Source of the DNA: Flagellimonas_B algarum
GTDB taxonomy: Bacteria > Bacteroidota > Bacteroidia > Flavobacteriales > Flavobacteriaceae
Assembly (NCBI RefSeq): GCF_040513375.1
Contig: NZ_JBEVTG010000001.1
Coordinates: 744,001-808,000, forward strand
DNA: 64,000 nucleotides
Direction of reading: 5' to 3'
Under the pieces are notes generated by a model. The model was not told the origin of the DNA and ran no database searches. It saw only the letters and a program-made list of their open reading frames with translations. Below are positions 61,026 through 64,000 of this stretch, piece by piece (position 1 is the first letter of the stretch; every line of letters begins with the position of its first letter). The position numbers and the translations under genes were made by a program.

Positions 61026-62408
61026 ATGGATAGACGAAAATTCAACCAAACCCTGGGCATGGGCACCCTTGCCGCAGGCACCTTGGTTTCCTGTCAAAAT
61101 ACAAGCAACCCGAGCGGTCACATGGAAAAACAAGACCAAGGATTTACCGTAAGCCCTGAACTGAGTGAACGCATGTATGCCAAGGCATTGGCCATCACCA
61201 AACGAAAAGTAAGGGGTGGTGACAGTGAGCCTTTTTTCAAAAAACCATTTGTCGATGCCGCTTTTTCGGACAATATCTTTTTGTGGGACAGTTGTTTTAT
61301 CGTCTGTTTCGCCAAATACCATTTGGATGAATTGCCGGTATACCAGGCCTTGGACAATTTCTATGATCGAATGGATGCCGACGGATATATCTGTCGCGAA
61401 TACCGAAAAAATGGAGAACCCTTGTGGTCAAAAGACCATCCGGTTTCGATCAACCCGCCCCTTTTGGCCCTGGCCGAAACCGAGATCTTTGCGGTCAAAA
61501 AGGATAAGGACCGGTTACGATATGCCTATCCGATCCTAAAAAAGAACTTTGAATTCCACATCGCCCGCTACCAGGGGGAAGACCGACTTTTCTGGGGCGA
61601 TACCCTAGGCATGGGTATGGACAACATTCCCCGTTCACCTCGAGGATGGACTACCGATGAAGGCAATGGCATGACCCATCACGAGTTGGGCGAAAAATTG
61701 GGCAAGATGGGCGGTTCGACCGCTGAAGAGCGACTCAATATGTTCATTACCGACTATGTAGACACCCTTCAAGGCGTCTGGAACAAACAAGGCAGATTGG
61801 TTGATTTTACTGCGCAAATGGCCATGTTCGCCTTACAACTCAAGTTCATCGCTCAGGAAATCGGGGCCAGTGATGACATCGCTGCCTACGACGCTTTTCA
61901 TACCGAAGTCAAAGAGGCCTTGAATCGATTGTGTTGGAACGAAACCGATGCTTTTTATTATGATCTTGGGTTCGGTGAACAAGTGCCCCGTAAACATATC
62001 GGGATGTATTGGACGCTTTTGGGGGAGCTTGTTCCCGAAGAAAAGATGGAAGCCTTTTTGGCCCATTTGACCAACCCAGACGAATTTTATCGCAAAACCC
62101 CCTTGCCCGCGCTTTCAGCTGCCGACCCTGATTACAAAGGCTGGGGCGACTATTGGTTGGGCGGTGTTTGGGCGCCGACTTCCTATATGGTCATCAAAGG
62201 ATTGACAGCGGTTGGCAAACACGATTTGGCCCAAGACCTGGCCGAAAAAACCTATGCGGCCGTTGCCGAAGTATTCGAAGCCACGGACACCTTTTGGGAA
62301 AATTATGCCCCAGATCTGATCTCGTATGGCATGCCCGCCAAGCTTGATTTTTGTGGGTGGACCGGATTGGTCCCCATCGCGATTTATAACGAGTATATTA
62401 AAACATAG
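61026..62408 (+). CDS. Tat-exported trehalase-like (MGH1/GH63-type) glycosidase lipoprotein
   Basis: A 460-residue protein with an RR-type signal ('MDRRKFNQTLGMGTLAAGTL') and lipobox Cys23, so it is exported by Tat and lipid-anchored. The alpha/alpha-toroid fold is marked by 'FLWDSCFIVCFAKYHL', 'GMDNIPRSPRGWTTDEGN', 'NKQGRLVDFTAQMAMFALQL' and 'GGVWAPTSYMVIKGL'. Acidic residues in the first two are candidate catalytic ones; I could not assign them firmly. Trehalase or mannosyl-glycerate/glucosidase activity is plausible. It follows ThuA by 3 bp, and its end overlaps a minus-strand DUF1460 gene. Confidence 0.85.
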   Translation: MDRRKFNQTLGMGTLAAGTLVSCQNTSNPSGHMEKQDQGFTVSPELSERMYAKALAITKRKVRGGDSEPFFKKPFVDAAFSDNIFLWDSCFIVCFAKYHLDELPVYQALDNFYDRMDADGYICREYRKNGEPLWSKDHPVSINPPLLALAETEIFAVKKDKDRLRYAYPILKKNFEFHIARYQGEDRLFWGDTLGMGMDNIPRSPRGWTTDEGNGMTHHELGEKLGKMGGSTAEERLNMFITDYVDTLQGVWNKQGRLVDFTAQMAMFALQLKFIAQEIGASDDIAAYDAFHTEVKEALNRLCWNETDAFYYDLGFGEQVPRKHIGMYWTLLGELVPEEKMEAFLAHLTNPDEFYRKTPLPALSAADPDYKGWGDYWLGGVWAPTSYMVIKGLTAVGKHDLAQDLAEKTYAAVAEVFEATDTFWENYAPDLISYGMPAKLDFCGWTGLVPIAIYNEYIKT

Positions 62409-63231
62409 GTCGGGCCACCATAATCCCGATATTACCCTTGACTTTTTTCAAATACGTTACCAACGGGGTTTCGGTAATCACGACCGCACCTGAACTGCTC
62501 GCATGCAACAAATGGATGCGGCCGTCGGCTTGCCGTATGGCGATTCCGGTATGGGTGACATCGAGCCCATTGATCGAGGTAGTTAAGGCGATAATATCGC
62601 CTGAACGCAGCAGGTTTTCTTGGGCTGCAATGGCATCTTGGGGCAGGTAACAAAGTGGTTCTTTGGCCAATTCTTTTTCCATAGCCAAAATTCCTTGGTA
62701 ATTGGTCTCATCGGCAAGAAAAGGATAGAGCTCACGATGCGATCCCATGAAATCAATGGGTTTCTCCAAGATCACTCCGCCGAGTTCGGCAGTGATATCA
62801 CGTACGAGGCCCTTTTGGGCATTGGTCCGGATCCAATCCGTAAAGTAATGTAGGCGAGAGGCATAACCATTGAGGTTGCCATTTTTATACCGAATGGTTT
62901 CCAAAGTTTTGGCAAAGGAATCAAAGTCCTGTTCCTCTTGGCCCAAAAGCTGCGCGAAGGCCAAAGTGTTCTCTACAAAAGTGGTGCAATCAAAGCCTCT
63001 CAGGTTCACGACGACGGTTTCCGTTGTTCCGATTTCAAGGGTTTTTTCCACATACGGCGTTCCGAGAAAATGCTTCCCGATCTCTGAAAGATCCTTGGGG
63101 TTATCGAGTTGGGCCAATTGTGTCAAATTCGCTTCGAACAACATCCGATCTTCAGGAAGAAATGTCGTCTGACCCCATCCCCAAACCATAACGGTCATGG
63201 CAAATCCTAAAAGTCCCTCTTTTTTCATCAC
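62398..63231 (-). CDS. DUF1460 (NlpC/P60-like amidase) exported protein
   Basis: A 277-residue exported protein with a DUF1460 domain (N-acetylmuramoyl-L-alanine-amidase-like, papain-type fold). The nucleophile candidate is Cys in 'LRGFDCTTFVENTLAFAQLL', with His in 'GLDVTHTGIAIRQADGRIHL' and 'LLHASSSGAVV'. Start at 63231 or the next codon (ATGATG). It probably cuts or recycles cell-wall peptides. It is convergent with, and overlaps by 11 bp, the glycosidase gene, and is divergent from hemH over 119 bp. Confidence 0.88.
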   Translation of the reverse strand: MMKKEGLLGFAMTVMVWGWGQTTFLPEDRMLFEANLTQLAQLDNPKDLSEIGKHFLGTPYVEKTLEIGTTETVVVNLRGFDCTTFVENTLAFAQLLGQEEQDFDSFAKTLETIRYKNGNLNGYASRLHYFTDWIRTNAQKGLVRDITAELGGVILEKPIDFMGSHRELYPFLADETNYQGILAMEKELAKEPLCYLPQDAIAAQENLLRSGDIIALTTSINGLDVTHTGIAIRQADGRIHLLHASSSGAVVITETPLVTYLKKVKGNIGIMVARPMF

Positions 63232-63350
63232 CTAAAAATACAATCAAATCGCCAATTGACATTCTCTATGAATCAATAAGAAAAGTTGTGTTGAAAATAA
63301 ATTCGCAACTCATTGTCAAGTTGTATTTTAGCGGCAAAATTTCCAACGCT

Positions 63351-64000
63351 GTGCAAAAAGGAGTGTTATTGGTGAATCTGGGCTCTCCCGACAGCCCCAC
63401 CGCCAAAGATGTAAAACCGTATTTGGATCAATTCTTGATGGATGAACGGGTCATTGACGTTCCTCCCCTTTTACGGAATTTGTTGGTTCGGGGTATCATT
63501 TTACAGACCCGACCTAAAAAATCGGCCAAGGCCTATCAAAAAATCTGGTGGGATGAAGGCTCTCCCTTGATCGTCATATCCAAACGCTTCACGAAAAAAC
63601 TCCGTGAGCTTACCGAGCTGCCCGTGGCCCTGGGCATGCGTTACGGTTCGATGAGTATCAAGGAAGGCTTGCAAGAATTACAAGACCAAAATGTCGATGA
63701 GGTATTATTGGTTCCTTTGTATCCACATTACGCCATGTCGTCTTACGAAACCGTGGTCGTTAAGGCCCTCGAAGTACAACAGGCCCTTTTTCCTGAAATG
63801 AAGGTGACCACCATGCCCGCTTTTTATAAAAACAAGGATTACGTCAAGGTCCTTTCAGACAGTATCTCCGAAAGCCTTCGTGATTTCGAATACGACCACA
63901 TCCTCTTTTCGTATCACGGCATTCCGGAGCGGCACATTAGAAAATCGGACCCAACCAAATTCCACTGTAAAATCGACGGCCAATGTTGTTCGACGAACTC
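63351..64000 (+). CDS. hemH: Ferrochelatase HemH (3' end beyond window)
   Basis: Partial ferrochelatase, about 216 residues to the right edge, translated by hand. It inserts Fe2+ into protoporphyrin IX, the last step of heme synthesis. The start is GTG at 63351 ('QKGVLLVNLGSPDSPTAKDV'), because no in-frame ATG exists upstream. Markers: 'LVPLYPHYAMSSYETVV' and 'LFSYHGIPERHI' with the catalytic His, then 'DPTKFHCKIDGQCCST'. It lies 3.1 kb right of the AraC gene, with unrelated genes between. Confidence 0.95.
   Translation, partial: MQKGVLLVNLGSPDSPTAKDVKPYLDQFLMDERVIDVPPLLRNLLVRGIILQTRPKKSAKAYQKIWWDEGSPLIVISKRFTKKLRELTELPVALGMRYGSMSIKEGLQELQDQNVDEVLLVPLYPHYAMSSYETVVVKALEVQQALFPEMKVTTMPAFYKNKDYVKVLSDSISESLRDFEYDHILFSYHGIPERHIRKSDPTKFHCKIDGQCCSTN

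Noticed and set aside
1..64000. tRNA, rRNA, riboswitch, prophage or transposase genes
   Set aside because: I looked in the gaps between genes and at translated motifs and found none that I could support.

Overview
This window is chromosomal DNA from a marine-type member of the Flavobacteriaceae (Bacteroidota). Evidence for this: a subtilase with a type IX secretion C-terminal sorting domain, many small SPII lipoproteins, promoter -7 elements of the form TAnnTTTG, almost no strong Shine-Dalgarno sites, and family-typical genes (DUF3078, DUF2480, choice-of-anchor B, sortilin-like BNR proteins). I cannot name the genus from sequence alone. Gene density is high. I see no rRNA, tRNA, CRISPR array, phage or transposase gene.

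Layout. 1-13.7 kb is one long minus-strand run: an ECF42-type sigma factor (cut by the edge) with its YCII partner, a radical SAM protein, two unknown exported proteins, an enoyl-CoA hydratase, an orphan sensor kinase, HemJ, and two tandem giant sortilin-like proteins. 13.7-16.4 kb (plus) is a three-gene exported set: DUF1080 (3-keto-glycoside hydrolase family), a Gfo/Idh/MocA oxidoreductase and a RidA-like lipoprotein. 16.4-17.5 kb is a non-coding array of about 258-bp tandem repeats. 17.5-26 kb holds mixed genes: DUF2237, DUF427, a P1 (DmpA) peptidase, DUF2891, an SPFH-GYF protein with a zinc-ribbon membrane partner, BrnQ and ThiL. 26-29.4 kb encodes two surface beta-propeller lipoproteins.

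29.5-36 kb is a complete SUF iron-sulfur operon (an A-type carrier, sufB, sufC, sufD, sufS, sufE, sufT and DUF2480) behind a recognisable promoter and an operator-like dyad. 36-38 kb holds two DUF3078 paralogues, each followed by a terminator. 38-49 kb contains HflX, a TMEM175-like channel, an EEP hydrolase, the T9SS subtilase, a VOC protein, a PolB-like exonuclease, O6-alkylguanine methyltransferase, a CNNM/CBS protein and a serine hydrolase. Around 50 kb a WYL regulator diverges from a DinB-like gene, with two identical-pattern palindromes between them.

52-59 kb is a tight heme operon reading hemA-hemC-hemD-hemE-(DUF6973-like)-hemF-(phzF)-hemB on the minus strand. It diverges from an AraC regulator. 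hemH begins at the right edge, separated from the AraC gene by a ThuA/glycosidase/DUF1460 group. With HemJ at 6.8 kb the window encodes nearly the whole glutamyl-tRNA-to-heme route; hemL is not present.

The most interesting signals are a dyad of pattern ATTTAGA-N5-TCTAAAT, shared (perfect or near-perfect) by the SUF promoter and the hemA/AraC intergenic region, the paired TGACA-N6-TGTCA operators, the structured repeat array, and the exported DUF1080/Gfo-Idh/RidA set.
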